Source: Rhodospirillaceae bacterium (lineage in GTDB: Bacteria; Pseudomonadota; Alphaproteobacteria; GCA-2721365). Taken from it: DNA of 57,180 nt. The DNA lies in contig PBKC01000079.1 of NCBI GenBank assembly GCA_002721365.1, positions 1 to 57,180 of the forward strand, read 5' to 3'. The notes below the pieces were generated by a model, which saw only the letters and a program-made list of their open reading frames with translations, made no database searches and was not told the DNA's origin. This document shows, piece by piece, positions 18,980-30,900 of the stretch; within the stretch, counting starts at the first letter, position 1, and every line of letters starts with the position of its first letter. The position numbers and the translations under genes were made by a program.

Positions 18980-19936
18980 TCAGGCGATCGCGAGACTGGG
19001 TTCCTGGGCCTTGCTGAAGACCGCATCGTCGAGTTCCGACATCGACCAGTTGCTGTCGTCGGCGAAGACGGCGCGCAGAAGTTCGTTGTTGATGCGGTGG
19101 CCGGGACGGATGCCCTCGACATGCCCGATCATCCGATGGCCAGTCAGGAAGAAATCGCCGATGCAGTCCAGGAGCTTGTGGCGGACGAACTCGTCCTGGT
19201 AGCGAAGCCCCTCTTCGTTGATGACCCCGTCGTCACCGACCACAACGGCGTTGTCGAGCGATCCGCCCAGCGCCAGCCCGGCGGCATGCATCCGCTCGAC
19301 ATCCTCGACGAAGCCAAAGGTCCGAGCTCGGCTGATCTCACGCTTGAAGCCGCTCTCGCCCTCGGCGAAGCGGTAGGTCTGCCGGTCGATCACCCGGTTG
19401 TCGAACTCGATCGCCAGATCGGCGGAAAAGATTTCACTGGGATAGACGGCAAGCCGACTGTTGCCGATCTCCACCTCGACCGGGCGCCGCACCCGGAGCC
19501 AGCGGCGGGCAACCGGCTGCTCGACGACACCGGCGCATTCGATCAGGAAAACGAAGGGATAGGCGCTGCCGTCCATGATCGGCACTTCCGGACCGCTCAG
19601 CTCGATCCGGACGTTGTCGATCCCGGCCCCCCACAGAGCGGCGCATAAATGCTCCACAGTGGCCACATTGACGCCATCTTCATTGCGCAGAGTCGTCCCC
19701 AATGCCGTATCGCACACATTGTCGAAACGACCCTGGACCTCCGCCTCCTGACCGCGCTTGTCCTTGCGAACGAAGACGACGCCGCTATCGGGCTCCGCCG
19801 GGCAGAGAGTCATCGACACCTTGGAACCGGAATGAAGGCCGATTCCCGTGCAGCCGATGCTGTCCTTGATCGTACGTTGCCGAACTGCGCCCAATGCTCT
19901 GCGTGCCCCCTTCGATGACGCCGCATCCGTTGCCAA
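18980..19936 (-). CDS. lpxC: UDP-3-O-acyl-N-acetylglucosamine deacetylase LpxC
   Basis: Zinc amidase catalysing the first committed step of lipid A synthesis. Family hallmarks are visible in order: TGIGLHSG near the start, TVEHLCAALWG (zinc His), MDGSAYPF, the FGF in ARTFGFVEDVE, KLLDCIGDFFLTG (second His lies just before as HK, with the Asp ligand) and HRMIGHVEG (base His). The 318-residue call uses a TTG start; a TTG further in, just before VRQRTIKDS, would fit the usual LpxC N-terminus better. It lies 205 bases downstream of ftsZ on the same strand, a common alphaproteobacterial arrangement. Confidence 0.95.
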   Translation of the reverse strand: MATDAASSKGARRALGAVRQRTIKDSIGCTGIGLHSGSKVSMTLCPAEPDSGVVFVRKDKRGQEAEVQGRFDNVCDTALGTTLRNEDGVNVATVEHLCAALWGAGIDNVRIELSGPEVPIMDGSAYPFVFLIECAGVVEQPVARRWLRVRRPVEVEIGNSRLAVYPSEIFSADLAIEFDNRVIDRQTYRFAEGESGFKREISRARTFGFVEDVERMHAAGLALGGSLDNAVVVGDDGVINEEGLRYQDEFVRHKLLDCIGDFFLTGHRMIGHVEGIRPGHRINNELLRAVFADDSNWSMSELDDAVFSKAQEPSLAIA

Positions 19937-20105
19937 GGATGCGGCCTTTGAAAAGCATGCCTCAGTAACCTTCTAGCAAGCGCCCCCAAAGCACACAAAT
20001 CACTGTTTGTTACAGAATGTTACGGCTGTTTCCTATTGCGGCGTGCGATCCGTGCTCGGCGATCCGTGTCGACGCCGCGAGTCGCCGGCCCAGTCCCCCA
20101 TGAAT

Positions 20106-20135
20106 GGCGGATCGGACCGCGAAGTCCGATCCGCC
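20106..20135 (-). terminator. Hairpin just after ftsZ
   Basis: A 12-bp perfect stem (GGCGGATCGGAC paired with GTCCGATCCGCC) with a 6-base loop, lying 6 bases past the ftsZ stop. Placement fits termination or attenuation between ftsZ and lpxC. No T-run follows on the - strand, so it may act as an mRNA 3'-end stabiliser instead. Confidence 0.5.
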
Positions 20136-20141
20136 CCCGTC

Positions 20142-21713
20142 TCATCCGTCCCGGCGACGCAGGAACGCCGGAATATCGAGGGTATCTTCCTCTTCCCGAC
20201 GCGGCATGACCAGCGTGTCGACTTCCGTACGGGACTCGACCTCGCGGGAAACCGCCGGCCGTGCCTCCGGCTTCGGCGCCGCCGCACGCGGCCGAGCCGA
20301 GCGGGTGATACGCCAGAACAGGCTCTCCCGTTCGCCTTCATCGGCCTCCGACGTCACCGGCGCGGCCTGGCTGCGAGCAGCCGTCTGAGTACCGGTCGCG
20401 CTGGGCCGGTACTCGGGATTGGCCACCGGCGCAGCGGCCTGCCGGGGTGCCGAAGCCTGCGACTCGCGGCCCCACTGCATGCTGCTCCGCTCGGCGATGC
20501 GGACAGGAATGTCGAGCGACGGCGCCTGCTGGCGGACCGGCTCTTCCTGAGCCGCCGGCGCCTGAAGATCGAGGCCGGTGAGTTGGGGTTCCGGCTCTTC
20601 GGCTTCCAGGCTCGCGGCAACGTAGTCCGCGGCATCGCCGATCGCGTCCTCGGTGACCTCGACCGCCGGGGCGGCGGCCGCCTCGACCACTTCCGGCGCC
20701 TCGGTCACGGGACGACGGGTCTTCACCTCGGCCCGCGGTGCCATGCCCTCGCTCTCGATACCGGTGGCGACCACCGAGACCCGGAGACGACCGGCCATCG
20801 ATTCGTCGAAGGTCGACCCGAAGATGATGTTGGCGTCCGAATCGACCTGGTCGCGGATGTGGTTGGCGGCCTCGTCGACCTCGTAAAGGGTCATGTCCGG
20901 GCCGCCGGTGATGTTGATCAGAACGCCGCGCGCGCCCTTCAGCGACACGTCGTCGAGAAGCGGGTTGTGGATCGCGGCCTCGGCGGCATCGAGCGCGCGC
21001 TTGTCGCCCTCGGCCTCGCCGGTGCCCATCATCGCCTTGCCCATCTCGCTCATCACCGAGCGGACGTCGGCGAAGTCGAGGTTGATCAGGCCCGGCATGA
21101 CCATGAGGTCGGTGACGCCGCGAACGCCCGAATAGAGCACGTCGTCGGCCAGCCGGAAGGCGTCGGCGAAGGTGGTCTTCTCGTTGGCGATCCGGAACAG
21201 GTTCTGATTCGGGATGATGATCAGCGTGTCGACGTATTGCTGAAGCTCGCCAATCCCGTCCTCGGCCATGCGCATGCGGTGCGAGCCCTCGAACTGGAAG
21301 GGCTTGGTCACCACGCCGACGGTGAGGATGCCCTGCTCGCGGGCGGCGCGGGCGATCACCGAGGTGGCGCCGGTGCCGGTGCCGCCGCCCATGCCGGCGG
21401 TGATGAAGACCATGTTGGCGCCCTGCAGGTGCTCGAGGATATGGTCGAGCGCTTCCTCGGCCGCGCCCCGGCCGATGTCGGGCTGAGCTCCGGCACCGAG
21501 GCCCCGGGTCAGGTTGGCGCCGAGCTGGATGCGACGCTCGGTCAGCGACTGCGCCAGCGCCTGGGCGTCGGTGTTGGCGGCGCAGAACTCGACGCCTTCC
21601 AGGTGCGACGTGATCATGTTGTTGACGGCGTTGCCTCCGGCGCCACCGACGCCGATGACGGTGATTCTGGGCTTCAGTTCGTGGGTGCTGGGCACGCTGA
21701 GATTGATGGTCAT
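20142..21713 (-). CDS. ftsZ: Cell division protein FtsZ
   Basis: Tubulin-like GTPase that forms the Z ring. The tubulin signature GMGGGTGTG is present, preceded by [13 protein letters not shown] and followed by the T7 loop region [11 protein letters not shown] that completes the GTPase site. The globular part ends near residue 320. A long Ala/Pro/Glu/Gln-rich linker (about 325-505) leads to the conserved C-terminal peptide DIPAFLRRR, which binds FtsA and MinC. The 523-residue length reflects the long linker typical of alphaproteobacteria. It is separated from ftsA by 103 bases, which may hold its own promoter. Confidence 0.98.
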   Translation of the reverse strand: MTINLSVPSTHELKPRITVIGVGGAGGNAVNNMITSHLEGVEFCAANTDAQALAQSLTERRIQLGANLTRGLGAGAQPDIGRGAAEEALDHILEHLQGANMVFITAGMGGGTGTGATSVIARAAREQGILTVGVVTKPFQFEGSHRMRMAEDGIGELQQYVDTLIIIPNQNLFRIANEKTTFADAFRLADDVLYSGVRGVTDLMVMPGLINLDFADVRSVMSEMGKAMMGTGEAEGDKRALDAAEAAIHNPLLDDVSLKGARGVLINITGGPDMTLYEVDEAANHIRDQVDSDANIIFGSTFDESMAGRLRVSVVATGIESEGMAPRAEVKTRRPVTEAPEVVEAAAAPAVEVTEDAIGDAADYVAASLEAEEPEPQLTGLDLQAPAAQEEPVRQQAPSLDIPVRIAERSSMQWGRESQASAPRQAAAPVANPEYRPSATGTQTAARSQAAPVTSEADEGERESLFWRITRSARPRAAAPKPEARPAVSREVESRTEVDTLVMPRREEEDTLDIPAFLRRRDG

Positions 21714-21816
21714 GGTCCCCTCTTGAATTTGCAGTCGGTCTGGTCAGGCGCGTCGATACGAAGGCGGCGGTGGTCGGTCCGATCGCAGTCGGACCCGGAT
21801 CGGCGGTGGTCCTCGG

Positions 21817-23073
21817 TCAGAAGTTTTCACGGAGCCATTGCCCGAGGCGGCCTATCCGGCCCCCCGGTCCCTTGAGTTCGGTACGGCCCCGGAGGGCGAT
21901 TTCGTTGCGTTCGCGAACGGCGTAGGTGAGCAACCCGGAGCAGGTGGCGAAGGCCGGCCCGCCGGTAGCGTCCGCCAGCCCGCGCAACCGCGACGGCCGG
22001 CCGATACGGACCTGGCTTTCGAGAATCTGGGTCGCGACATCGCGAAGGCCGGCGAGTTGGCTTGCGCCGCCGGTCAGCACCGTGCGCTGGGTGGCGACCT
22101 TGGCGATGCCGCTGTCGGCCAGCCGCTTCTTGACCAGCTCCAGCGTCTCCTCGATGCGCGGCTTGATGATGCCGATCAGCATCGAGCGCGGAACGTGGTT
22201 GGGACTCACGGCCTCGGTCTCGCCGACCGGCGGCACGTCGATCAGCTGCCGTTCGTCGGTCGGGCTCGCCATGGCCGAGCCGTAGAGCGTCTTCATCCGC
22301 TCGGCATGAATCATCGGTGTCGACAGTCCGCGGGCGATGTCGCTGGTCACATGGCTGCCGCCCACCGGAATGCTGTCGACGTGGATCACCTCGCCGTCGA
22401 GGAAGGCCGCGATGGTGGTGGTGCCGCCGCCCATATCGACGACGGTAGCCCCCAGGTTGAGTTCGTCATCGACCAGGGTCGCGAGGCCTGAGGCATAGGG
22501 CGACAGGACCACCGTCTCGACCTCCAGGTGACAGCGCGAGACGGTGTTGGTGAGGTTCCTCAGAACGCCCGTCGTGGCCGTCACGACCAGGATGTCGACG
22601 CCCAGCCGCTCGCCGAACATGCCGCGCGGATCGCGGATGCCGCGGGTGCCGTCGATCGAATAGCCGACGGGAAGCGCATGCAGCACGGCGCGGCCGTTCG
22701 GCTCTTCGGGCACATCGGTCTGGGCAAGGACCCGGCGCATGTCGGCCTCGCTGATCTCGTGGCCGTCGATCGCGACCTGGACGCCCAGCGTGTGGCAGGC
22801 GGGATAGCCCCCGGAGAGATTGAGGATCACGCCCTGGATGGTTTCGCCGGCCATCGATTCGGCGGCATGAACCACGGACCGGATCGTCGCTTCGGCCTCG
22901 TCCATATCGACCACCGCGCCGGCGCGGATGCCCTTGGAGACCTGATGGCCGACCCCTGTGACCCGCAGCACCCCCTCACCATCGTCGACGGCGATGAAGC
23001 AGCAGATCTTGTTGCTGCCGATGTCGAGCGCGGCGATCGGCCCGCTGAGCGGCTTGGACATACCGCGCCTCAT
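21817..23073 (-). CDS. ftsA: Cell division protein FtsA
   Basis: Actin-like ATPase that tethers FtsZ to the membrane. Motifs of the actin fold are ALDIGSNKICCFIA (phosphate 1), VVDMGGGTTTIAAFLDG (phosphate 2) and VLTGGASQLAGL (adenosine motif). The 1C domain lies between about residues 90 and 175. The C-terminal GRLGQWLRENF fits the amphipathic membrane-targeting helix. The ATG overlaps the ftsQ stop (ATGA); a second in-frame Met four codons later is equally conserved-looking. Confidence 0.97.
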   Translation of the reverse strand: MRRGMSKPLSGPIAALDIGSNKICCFIAVDDGEGVLRVTGVGHQVSKGIRAGAVVDMDEAEATIRSVVHAAESMAGETIQGVILNLSGGYPACHTLGVQVAIDGHEISEADMRRVLAQTDVPEEPNGRAVLHALPVGYSIDGTRGIRDPRGMFGERLGVDILVVTATTGVLRNLTNTVSRCHLEVETVVLSPYASGLATLVDDELNLGATVVDMGGGTTTIAAFLDGEVIHVDSIPVGGSHVTSDIARGLSTPMIHAERMKTLYGSAMASPTDERQLIDVPPVGETEAVSPNHVPRSMLIGIIKPRIEETLELVKKRLADSGIAKVATQRTVLTGGASQLAGLRDVATQILESQVRIGRPSRLRGLADATGGPAFATCSGLLTYAVRERNEIALRGRTELKGPGGRIGRLGQWLRENF

Positions 23074-23996
23074 GTCTCGGCTCCCGCCAGCGACGGCATG
23101 GTCGCGCCGGGGGCCGGCATGACGGCGAGACGGTCGGGAAGCCTGAGGTCGATCTCGGTTACCTCACGGTCGAGAATGCCATGCTGCCGCTGAAGACTGC
23201 CGAGGCGGGCCCAGGCGGCTTCGACGCCGATTTCCGGCAAGCTCACGTCGATCCCCTCGGCAGTGCGAAGGTTCCACCGTCGCCCGGCGACACGGACCGC
23301 CGCCGATACCCGCGCCTTCAGGACCGGATCGGCATCGAGGGTGCGGAGCAACGCCGCCGCATGGGCTGGCGCGTCGGCGCCGACGATCAGCGGCAGGCGG
23401 TTGAAACGTTCGAGATTCTCGCGGGTCACGATCGCTCCGTCCGCGTCGACGACCGCCATACGGCCGTCGTGCTGCCAGAGCGCGAGCGGTGTCCGCTCGA
23501 CGAGCCGGACCCGGATCGTGTCGGGAAAACGCCGTTCGACGGCAGCGCTCTTGACCCAACCGATCTTTTCCAGCCGCTCGCACGCCATAGCGATATCGAC
23601 TGCGAGCAGCGGCTCGCCGCGGCGAACCCCGACCGCATCGAGCACGGCATCGGCGGGCGTGTTGTCGCGTCCTTCGACCTCGACCTCGCCCACCGCGAGA
23701 CCGGCGTCGACACTGGCGGCGACGAAAGCCGCACGGACATCCTCGGCGGTCCGGGTGACGACCCCCGACCGCCAGAGCGACACCACCCCGCCGGCAAGGC
23801 CGAACCCGGCAAGAAGGCTCGCCGCCATCGCTCCCCGGCGCAGCCAGCGCTGCAACGCGGGCCGCCGGCGGCGCGGAACGGGCGGCGTACGCTTCTGGGC
23901 CGGCGCGGTTGCCTTCGCCGGCCGCTTGGTCTTGGCCTTCGTTTTTGAACCGACGGCCGGGCACCGGTCGGAGGGACGTGCGATCAGCTGCGACAC
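23070..23996 (-). CDS. ftsQ: Cell division protein FtsQ
   Basis: Bitopic divisome protein. A Lys/Arg/Pro-rich cytoplasmic tail (about residues 10-45) precedes one membrane segment (about 53-75), then a POTRA domain (FVAASVDAGLAVGEVEVEG onward) and a beta domain with VERTPLALWQHDGRMAVVD and ERFNRLPLIVG. The frame is open far upstream into ddl. The GTG chosen here begins 12 bases before the end of ddl and is the only sensible start before the basic tail, giving 308 residues. The overlapping start with ddl and the ATGA overlap with ftsA indicate coupled translation. Confidence 0.9.
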   Translation of the reverse strand: MSQLIARPSDRCPAVGSKTKAKTKRPAKATAPAQKRTPPVPRRRRPALQRWLRRGAMAASLLAGFGLAGGVVSLWRSGVVTRTAEDVRAAFVAASVDAGLAVGEVEVEGRDNTPADAVLDAVGVRRGEPLLAVDIAMACERLEKIGWVKSAAVERRFPDTIRVRLVERTPLALWQHDGRMAVVDADGAIVTRENLERFNRLPLIVGADAPAHAAALLRTLDADPVLKARVSAAVRVAGRRWNLRTAEGIDVSLPEIGVEAAWARLGSLQRQHGILDREVTEIDLRLPDRLAVMPAPGATMPSLAGAET

Positions 23997-24898
23997 AGCG
24001 CGTCCTCCACCATCCAGTCGACCAGAGCGGGGAAATCGATGCCCGCATAGGCGGCGATCTCGGGCACCAGGGACAGCGGCGTCATGCCGGGCTGCGTGTT
24101 GACTTCGAGCAGGCGAAGGCCGAGTCCGCCTTCGGAATCGTCGAGGCGGAAATCGGCGCGGCTCACGCCACGGCATCCGAGGACGTCGTGGGCGAGCCGC
24201 GCCAGTCGGAGCGCTTCACCGTAATCCCGTTCCGCGATCGGGGCCGGCACGACATGCCGCGACCGGCCCGCCGTATACTTGGCGTCATAGTCGTAGAAGC
24301 TGCCCACGGGCTGGATTTCGAGCGCGCCCAGCGCCCGGTCGCCCATGACCGCCACGGTGACCTCGCGCCCCGGCACGTAGCGTTCGACGAGCACGCGGTC
24401 GCCGAACGGCCATGGCTCGTCCGGCGACAGGCCGTTCGAACCCGGCAAGACGATGTGGACGCCGACGCTGGATCCTTCGTTCAGCGGCTTGACGACATAG
24501 GGGCGCGGCATCGGATCACCAGCGAGGACGGCATCGCGACCGAACACGTCACCTTCGGGTACGGGAATCCCGGAGGCCGCGAACAGCACCCTCGCCATCG
24601 GCTTGTCCATCGCCACGGCCGAGGCGACGACGCCCGAATGGGTGTACGGAATCTCCGCGAGTTCCAACGCCCCCTGAACACATCCGTCCTCGCCCCAGCG
24701 GCCGTGGAGCGCATTGAAGACGACGTCGATCGTCCCCTTGAGGGCCGGCAGGCGCGCCAGGAAGCCCTCGGCGACATCGATCTCGGTCACCTCGTGGCCA
24801 AGGCCGCGCAAAGCATCCGCAACCGCCCGGCCGCTTACCAGGGAGACCTCGCGCTCGGCCGAGCGCCCGCCGAGAAGCACCGCCACCCGCCGCGTCAC
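23984..24898 (-). CDS. ddl: D-alanine--D-alanine ligase
   Basis: ATP-grasp enzyme that makes D-Ala-D-Ala for the peptidoglycan stem peptide. The N-terminus [19 protein letters not shown] is diagnostic. [15 protein letters not shown] forms the ATP-binding loop, and ADFRLDD followed by [17 protein letters not shown] forms the magnesium and D-Ala site. The GTG start overlaps the murB stop (GTGA), giving 304 residues, normal for the DdlB type. Between murB and ftsQ, as in most alphaproteobacterial dcw clusters. Confidence 0.97.
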   Translation of the reverse strand: MTRRVAVLLGGRSAEREVSLVSGRAVADALRGLGHEVTEIDVAEGFLARLPALKGTIDVVFNALHGRWGEDGCVQGALELAEIPYTHSGVVASAVAMDKPMARVLFAASGIPVPEGDVFGRDAVLAGDPMPRPYVVKPLNEGSSVGVHIVLPGSNGLSPDEPWPFGDRVLVERYVPGREVTVAVMGDRALGALEIQPVGSFYDYDAKYTAGRSRHVVPAPIAERDYGEALRLARLAHDVLGCRGVSRADFRLDDSEGGLGLRLLEVNTQPGMTPLSLVPEIAAYAGIDFPALVDWMVEDALCRS

Positions 24899-25835
24899 CG
24901 TTGCCCCCCAGCCGGCAACGGCCGGCCGATGCGGCGGATTTCCCACGAAAGCTCGACGCCGGTAGCGGCAAGGACACGGCGCCGCACGTCTTCGCCCAGC
25001 GCCTCGATATCGGCGGCGGTGGCGTAGCCGGTGTTGATCAGGAAGTTGCAGTGCTGCTCCGACCCCATGGCCCCGCCATGCTGCAATCCGCGGCAGCCCG
25101 CCCGATCGATCAGTTCCCACGCCTTGGAGCCGGGCGGATTAGTGAAGGTGCTGCCGCCGGTACGAGCCCGCGTCGGCTGGGTCTCGCTGCGGGCGGAGGA
25201 GATGTCGGTGATGCGCTGGGCGATCTTGTCCTGGCGCTCCCGGTACCCCTGCAGCCGGGCGCCGACGAACACCCAGTCGCCGGGAACGTCGGAATGCCGA
25301 TAGCTGAATCCCATTTCCGCCGCCGAGAGCCGGTGGCGGCCGCCGGCCGCATCCAGCGCATCCGCCTCGATCAGCACGTCGACCATTTCGCGGCCATAGG
25401 CGCCGCCGTTCATCCGCAATGCGCCGCCGATGGTGCCCGGGATGCCGGCGAGGAACTCCAGCCCGCCGATCGCCGCTTCGAACGCCATGCGCGCGACGGT
25501 GAGGTCGAGGGCGCGCGCGCCGACCGACAACACGTTCTCGTCTTCCTCGACCAAGATCCGGGTAAAGCCACGTCCGAGGCGGATCACCACGCCTTCGATA
25601 CCGCCGTCGCGGACCAGAAGGTTCGAACCGACGCCGAGAACCGTCACCGGCACGTCCTTGGGCACCCCGGCCAGGAACGCGGCAAGGTCGTCTTCGTCCT
25701 CCGGCGTGAACAGGACGTCGGCCGGGCCGCCGACCCGGAACCAGGTCATCGGCGCCAGCGGCACGTTCTCGCGCAGACGCCCGCGGACCGGTGGCAGGCG
25801 GTCGATGAGGGACACTTCCTTGCGCTGCGCGGCCA

Positions 25836-25839
<4 letters not shown>
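24895..25839 (-). CDS. murB: UDP-N-acetylenolpyruvoylglucosamine reductase MurB
   Basis: FAD-dependent reductase completing UDP-MurNAc synthesis. It shows [17 protein letters not shown] (FAD site), [34 protein letters not shown] and [17 protein letters not shown] with the catalytic Ser. The 314-residue length fits the alphaproteobacterial type. Its start overlaps the murC stop (ATGA), with a second ATG immediately following; its own stop is overlapped by ddl. Confidence 0.97.
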
Positions 25840-27247
<1,408 letters not shown>

Positions 27248-27251
<4 letters not shown>

Positions 27252-28351
27252 GGCTCGTCCCTCGCGATCCGTTCGACGACGTCGGCCAGACGCTCGGCCG
27301 CGTCGGGACGCCCGAGAGACCGTGCCGCCGCCGCGACCTCGGCCAAGCGCTCCGGGGCCTCGATCAGTTCCCCGACCATCGCCGTCACCGCCTCGGGCGT
27401 GAAACTGCTCTCCGCCATCGGCCAGCCGCCGCCGACCGTGGCGAGGGCATGGGCGTTGACCGTCTGGTGGTCGTCGATGGCATGCGGATAGGGCACCAGG
27501 ATCGCCGGCCGGCCGATCACCGCTAGCTCGGCCACCGTCGAGGCCCCGGCGCGGGCGACCACCAGATGGGCGTTCGCGATCCGCGCCGGCATGTCACCGA
27601 AGAAGCTGGCGAGCTCCGCGTGGATCCCGGCCCGCTCGTAAATGTCCCGCGCCGCCGCGTAGTCCTCCATGCGGCACTGCTGAACGACCTTGAGGCGCAT
27701 GCGGACGTTTTCGGGAAGCGCCGCCAGCGCATCCGGAACGACACGGCTGAATACCGTCGCCCCCAGGCTGCCGCCGAAGACGACGAGACGGAATTCGCCG
27801 CCCGCTTTCGGCTCCGCGTAAGGAACGCCGCGGGCATCCACCGCGGCCGGTCGGACCGGATTACCGGTCACGGTAACCTTGCCCTGCAACCCCGCCTTCA
27901 GCCCGTCGGCGCGCGGAAACGCGGTGGCGATGGCGGTCGCGCGCGGCGCGAGGAAGCGATTGGCGCGGCCCAGGACCGCATTCGCTTCGTGAATCAAGGT
28001 CGGGCGACCGAGACGGCTTCCGGCGAGAACCGGCGGCACCGACGGGTAGCCGCCGAAACCGACGACGGCGGCCGGCTTCAACCGCGAGAACAGGCTCTGC
28101 GCCTGACGGGCACCGCGCATGACGTCCAGCAGGCCCTTCAACCGGGCGAGCGGTCCGCGTCCGGCGACCGCGCCCGACCGCAGGGTGAAGACCTCGGCCT
28201 TCGGCCAGCCTTCGTCAAAGGCGCCGCCGCGCTGGTCGGTGACGAAGGCGAGCGTCCGGCCGCGGGCAGCAAGGCTGTGCGCCAACGCCTGAGCCGGGAA
28301 CACATGACCGCCGGTGCCGCCGGCGGCGATGACGATCGGTGCCGTGGTCAC
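27248..28351 (-). CDS. murG: UDP-GlcNAc transferase MurG (lipid II synthase)
   Basis: Membrane-associated GT28 glycosyltransferase that converts lipid I to lipid II. The N-terminal loop [17 protein letters not shown], the [15 protein letters not shown] segment and the C-terminal [18 protein letters not shown] with [14 protein letters not shown] are all present. The frame stays open upstream through ftsW, so the start matters: the GTG overlapping the ftsW stop (GTGA) gives 367 residues with a standard N-terminus. Confidence 0.96.
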
Positions 28352-29472
28352 AGCACCTCCTTGCCGCCCGGCTGGCGACGGCTGAGCGCCAGGAGCATGC
28401 CCATGCCCAGCGCCAGGGCGAGCACCGACGACCCGCCATAGGAAATGAACGGCAGGGTGCTGCCCTTGGTCGGCAGCAAATGCAGGGCGACGCCGATGTT
28501 GATGAGCGCCTGAAGGCCGAACTGCGCCAGCAGGCCGGCGGCAGCCAGCATCACGAACAGGCTGTTCTCTTCGGTCAGCCGAGCGAGGCCGCGCAGCACG
28601 ACGAAAGCGAACAGTCCGACGATCAACAGACAGACCACCAGCCCGAACTCCTCGCCGATCACGGCGAAGATGAAGTCGGCATGGGCGTCCGGCAGCAGCG
28701 CTTTCACCACGCCCTCGCCGGGACCCGTTCCCCACAGCCCGCCATGGCGAAAGGCGCTGAGGGCGGTGTCGATCTGATAGCTGTCGCCCGACGCCGGATC
28801 GAGGAAGCGGTCGATACGGCTCTGGACGTGGGGCAGAAAGGTGTAGCCGAGCCCAAGGCCCGCAACCCCGGCCACGGCAAAACCCACCACCAGGATCATC
28901 GGCAGTCCGGCGACGAAATACTGCGCCACCCACACCCCGGTGACGGCCACCGACATGCCGAAATCGGGCTGAAGGATCAGGAGACCGATCACCAGAGCAT
29001 AGAGACCGATCGCGGCCGGATCGCCCCAACGCACCCCGTTCACCCGCTGGAGCGCGAGCAGCCATGCCGTCACCACGGCGAAAGCCGGACGGATGAACTC
29101 GGACGGTTGCAGCGAGAAACCGGCAATGCCGACCCAGCGCCGCGCGCCCTTGATCTCGTCGCCGACGAACAGCGTGGTGACCATACCGATCGTGGCGAGG
29201 ACGAACACCACGACGGCGAGGCGCCGAACGCCCTTCGGCGCCAGCAGCGACGTCGCCATCATCAGGAACGTCGCCGGCACCAGCATCATCAGGTGGCGCT
29301 TGGCGAGGAAAAACGAATCGAGGCCGATGCGCTCGGCGACCGCCGGACTGGCCGCCATCACCATCACCGCGCCAAGCCCCGCGAGAAGCAGAAGCGCGCC
29401 GAAGCTCCAGCGATCGACGGTCCACCACCACCGGCCGAGCAGGCTGGTATCCGTGCGCGGGACGACGATCAT
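28348..29472 (-). CDS. ftsW: SEDS-family septal peptidoglycan polymerase FtsW
   Basis: Multi-pass SEDS glycosyltransferase that polymerises lipid II at the septum with FtsI. About ten hydrophobic segments are visible. Conserved loops include ARRWVGIAGFSLQPSEF, containing the family's catalytic-loop neighbourhood, and GLVVCLLIVGLFAFVVLRGL. The end LPFISYGGSSVLALALGMG is the canonical SEDS motif. 374 residues. The ATG overlaps the murD stop (ATGA). Confidence 0.96.
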   Translation of the reverse strand: MIVVPRTDTSLLGRWWWTVDRWSFGALLLLAGLGAVMVMAASPAVAERIGLDSFFLAKRHLMMLVPATFLMMATSLLAPKGVRRLAVVVFVLATIGMVTTLFVGDEIKGARRWVGIAGFSLQPSEFIRPAFAVVTAWLLALQRVNGVRWGDPAAIGLYALVIGLLILQPDFGMSVAVTGVWVAQYFVAGLPMILVVGFAVAGVAGLGLGYTFLPHVQSRIDRFLDPASGDSYQIDTALSAFRHGGLWGTGPGEGVVKALLPDAHADFIFAVIGEEFGLVVCLLIVGLFAFVVLRGLARLTEENSLFVMLAAAGLLAQFGLQALINIGVALHLLPTKGSTLPFISYGGSSVLALALGMGMLLALSRRQPGGKEVL

Positions 29473-30896
29473 GCGGCGTCTCCGGCATAGCGGTCGGGCG
29501 ACGGCGGACCATAAGCACGGTCGCGGCCGGGCAGCATCAGCACCAACGCCTTGAAGGCCTCGCCGCGGGCCTCGAAATTCGCGAACTGGTCGAAGGAGGC
29601 ACAGGCGGGCGACAACAGCACCACCGGCTCGTCTTCGCGCACCTCCGCCGCCGCGGCGCTCGCGGCGTGGACGGCGGCGGACAGGGTGCCACTCAGGGTC
29701 ACCGCCACCTTGCCGTCGAGGTCCTTGGCGAAAGTCGGCGCTGCCTCGCCGATCAGATAGGCGTGGCGGACATGGGGCAGCAGCGGGTCGAGCGGCGCGA
29801 GGGAATCCCCCTTCGCCCGTCCGCCCGCGATCCAGTAGATCGCGTCGTAGGCGGCGAGCGCATGGGATGCCGCCTCGACATTCGTCGCCTTGCTGTCGTT
29901 GACGTAGCGGACGCCATCGATCTCGGCCACCTGCTCCAGACGGTGCGGCAGGCCGGCGAACTTCTTCAGCGCCCGGACCGCGGCCGCGGCGGGCATGCCG
30001 AGCAGGCGGACCGTCGCGAACGCGGCAGCGATGTTCTGGTGATTGTGGCTGCCCGGCAAGGTACGGACCGTGCCCAGGTCGCAGATGGTCTCGGCCGCCC
30101 CGTCGAGGGCATCGACCAGTGCGCCGTCCTCGGCATAGACGCCCCCGGCCACCGCATCTTTGGCGGAAATCGAAACCACCCGCCGCCCGTCGGCGACCAG
30201 GGTATCGCGGATCCCCGCCGAGACCGGGTCGTCGATGCCGACCACGGCGCTCTGCCCATCCGTCTGGCCGTGGAAGATCCGCTTCTTGGCCGCCACATAG
30301 CCGTCGAGGCCGCCATGGCGGTCGAGATGGTCCGGCGAAACGTTGAGGAAGACCGCCACGTCGAAGACCAGCTCATGCAGCAGGTCGAGCTGGTAGGACG
30401 ACATTTCCAGGACGTAGATTCCGCCGGAGCCCAGCGGCTCGAGATCCAGAACCGGCGTGCCGAGATTCCCGCCGACCTGCACGTCGAAACCGCCGGCGTC
30501 CAGCAGATGGCTGATCAGCGCCGTGGTCGTCGATTTGCCGTTGGTGCCGGTGATGCCGACATAGCGCGCATCCGACATGGTCCGGGCCAGCAGTTCGACA
30601 TCGCCGAGAACTTCGCAGCCGGCAGCACGGGCGAGATCGACGACCGGATGAGGTTTCGGATGATCGAGCGGAACGCCGGGGCTCAGGACGAGGGCCTCGA
30701 CCGACGACCAGTCCCAGTCGGCGGGCGCGGCGATGGACAAGCCCAGAGCGCGGCCAGCCTCGCACTTGGCGGGATCGTCGTCCCAGGCCAGCACGGTCGA
30801 GCCTCCGGCCAGGAGCGCACGGCCGGCCGAGAGACCCGAGCGGCCCAGTCCGAACACGGCGACGGTCCTGTCAGCGAAAGCGGTGACGGGAATCAT
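29469..30896 (-). CDS. murD: UDP-N-acetylmuramoylalanine--D-glutamate ligase MurD
   Basis: Mur ligase adding D-Glu. The N-terminus VAVFGLGRSGLSAGRALLAGG binds the nucleotide sugar. The ATP loop is GITGTNGKSTTTALI, and LNVSPDHLDRH and NDSKATNVEAASHAL are characteristic of MurD. 475 residues. It begins 4 bases after mraY ends and overlaps ftsW at its 3' end. Confidence 0.97.
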   Translation of the reverse strand: MIPVTAFADRTVAVFGLGRSGLSAGRALLAGGSTVLAWDDDPAKCEAGRALGLSIAAPADWDWSSVEALVLSPGVPLDHPKPHPVVDLARAAGCEVLGDVELLARTMSDARYVGITGTNGKSTTTALISHLLDAGGFDVQVGGNLGTPVLDLEPLGSGGIYVLEMSSYQLDLLHELVFDVAVFLNVSPDHLDRHGGLDGYVAAKKRIFHGQTDGQSAVVGIDDPVSAGIRDTLVADGRRVVSISAKDAVAGGVYAEDGALVDALDGAAETICDLGTVRTLPGSHNHQNIAAAFATVRLLGMPAAAAVRALKKFAGLPHRLEQVAEIDGVRYVNDSKATNVEAASHALAAYDAIYWIAGGRAKGDSLAPLDPLLPHVRHAYLIGEAAPTFAKDLDGKVAVTLSGTLSAAVHAASAAAAEVREDEPVVLLSPACASFDQFANFEARGEAFKALVLMLPGRDRAYGPPSPDRYAGDAA

Positions 30897-30900
30897 CGCG

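Noticed and set aside
20007..21875. Long + strand open frame opposite ftsZ/ftsA
   Set aside because: Antisense shadow of GC-rich coding sequence: His/Arg/Gly/Asp-rich, no domain pattern, while the - strand encodes unmistakable FtsZ.
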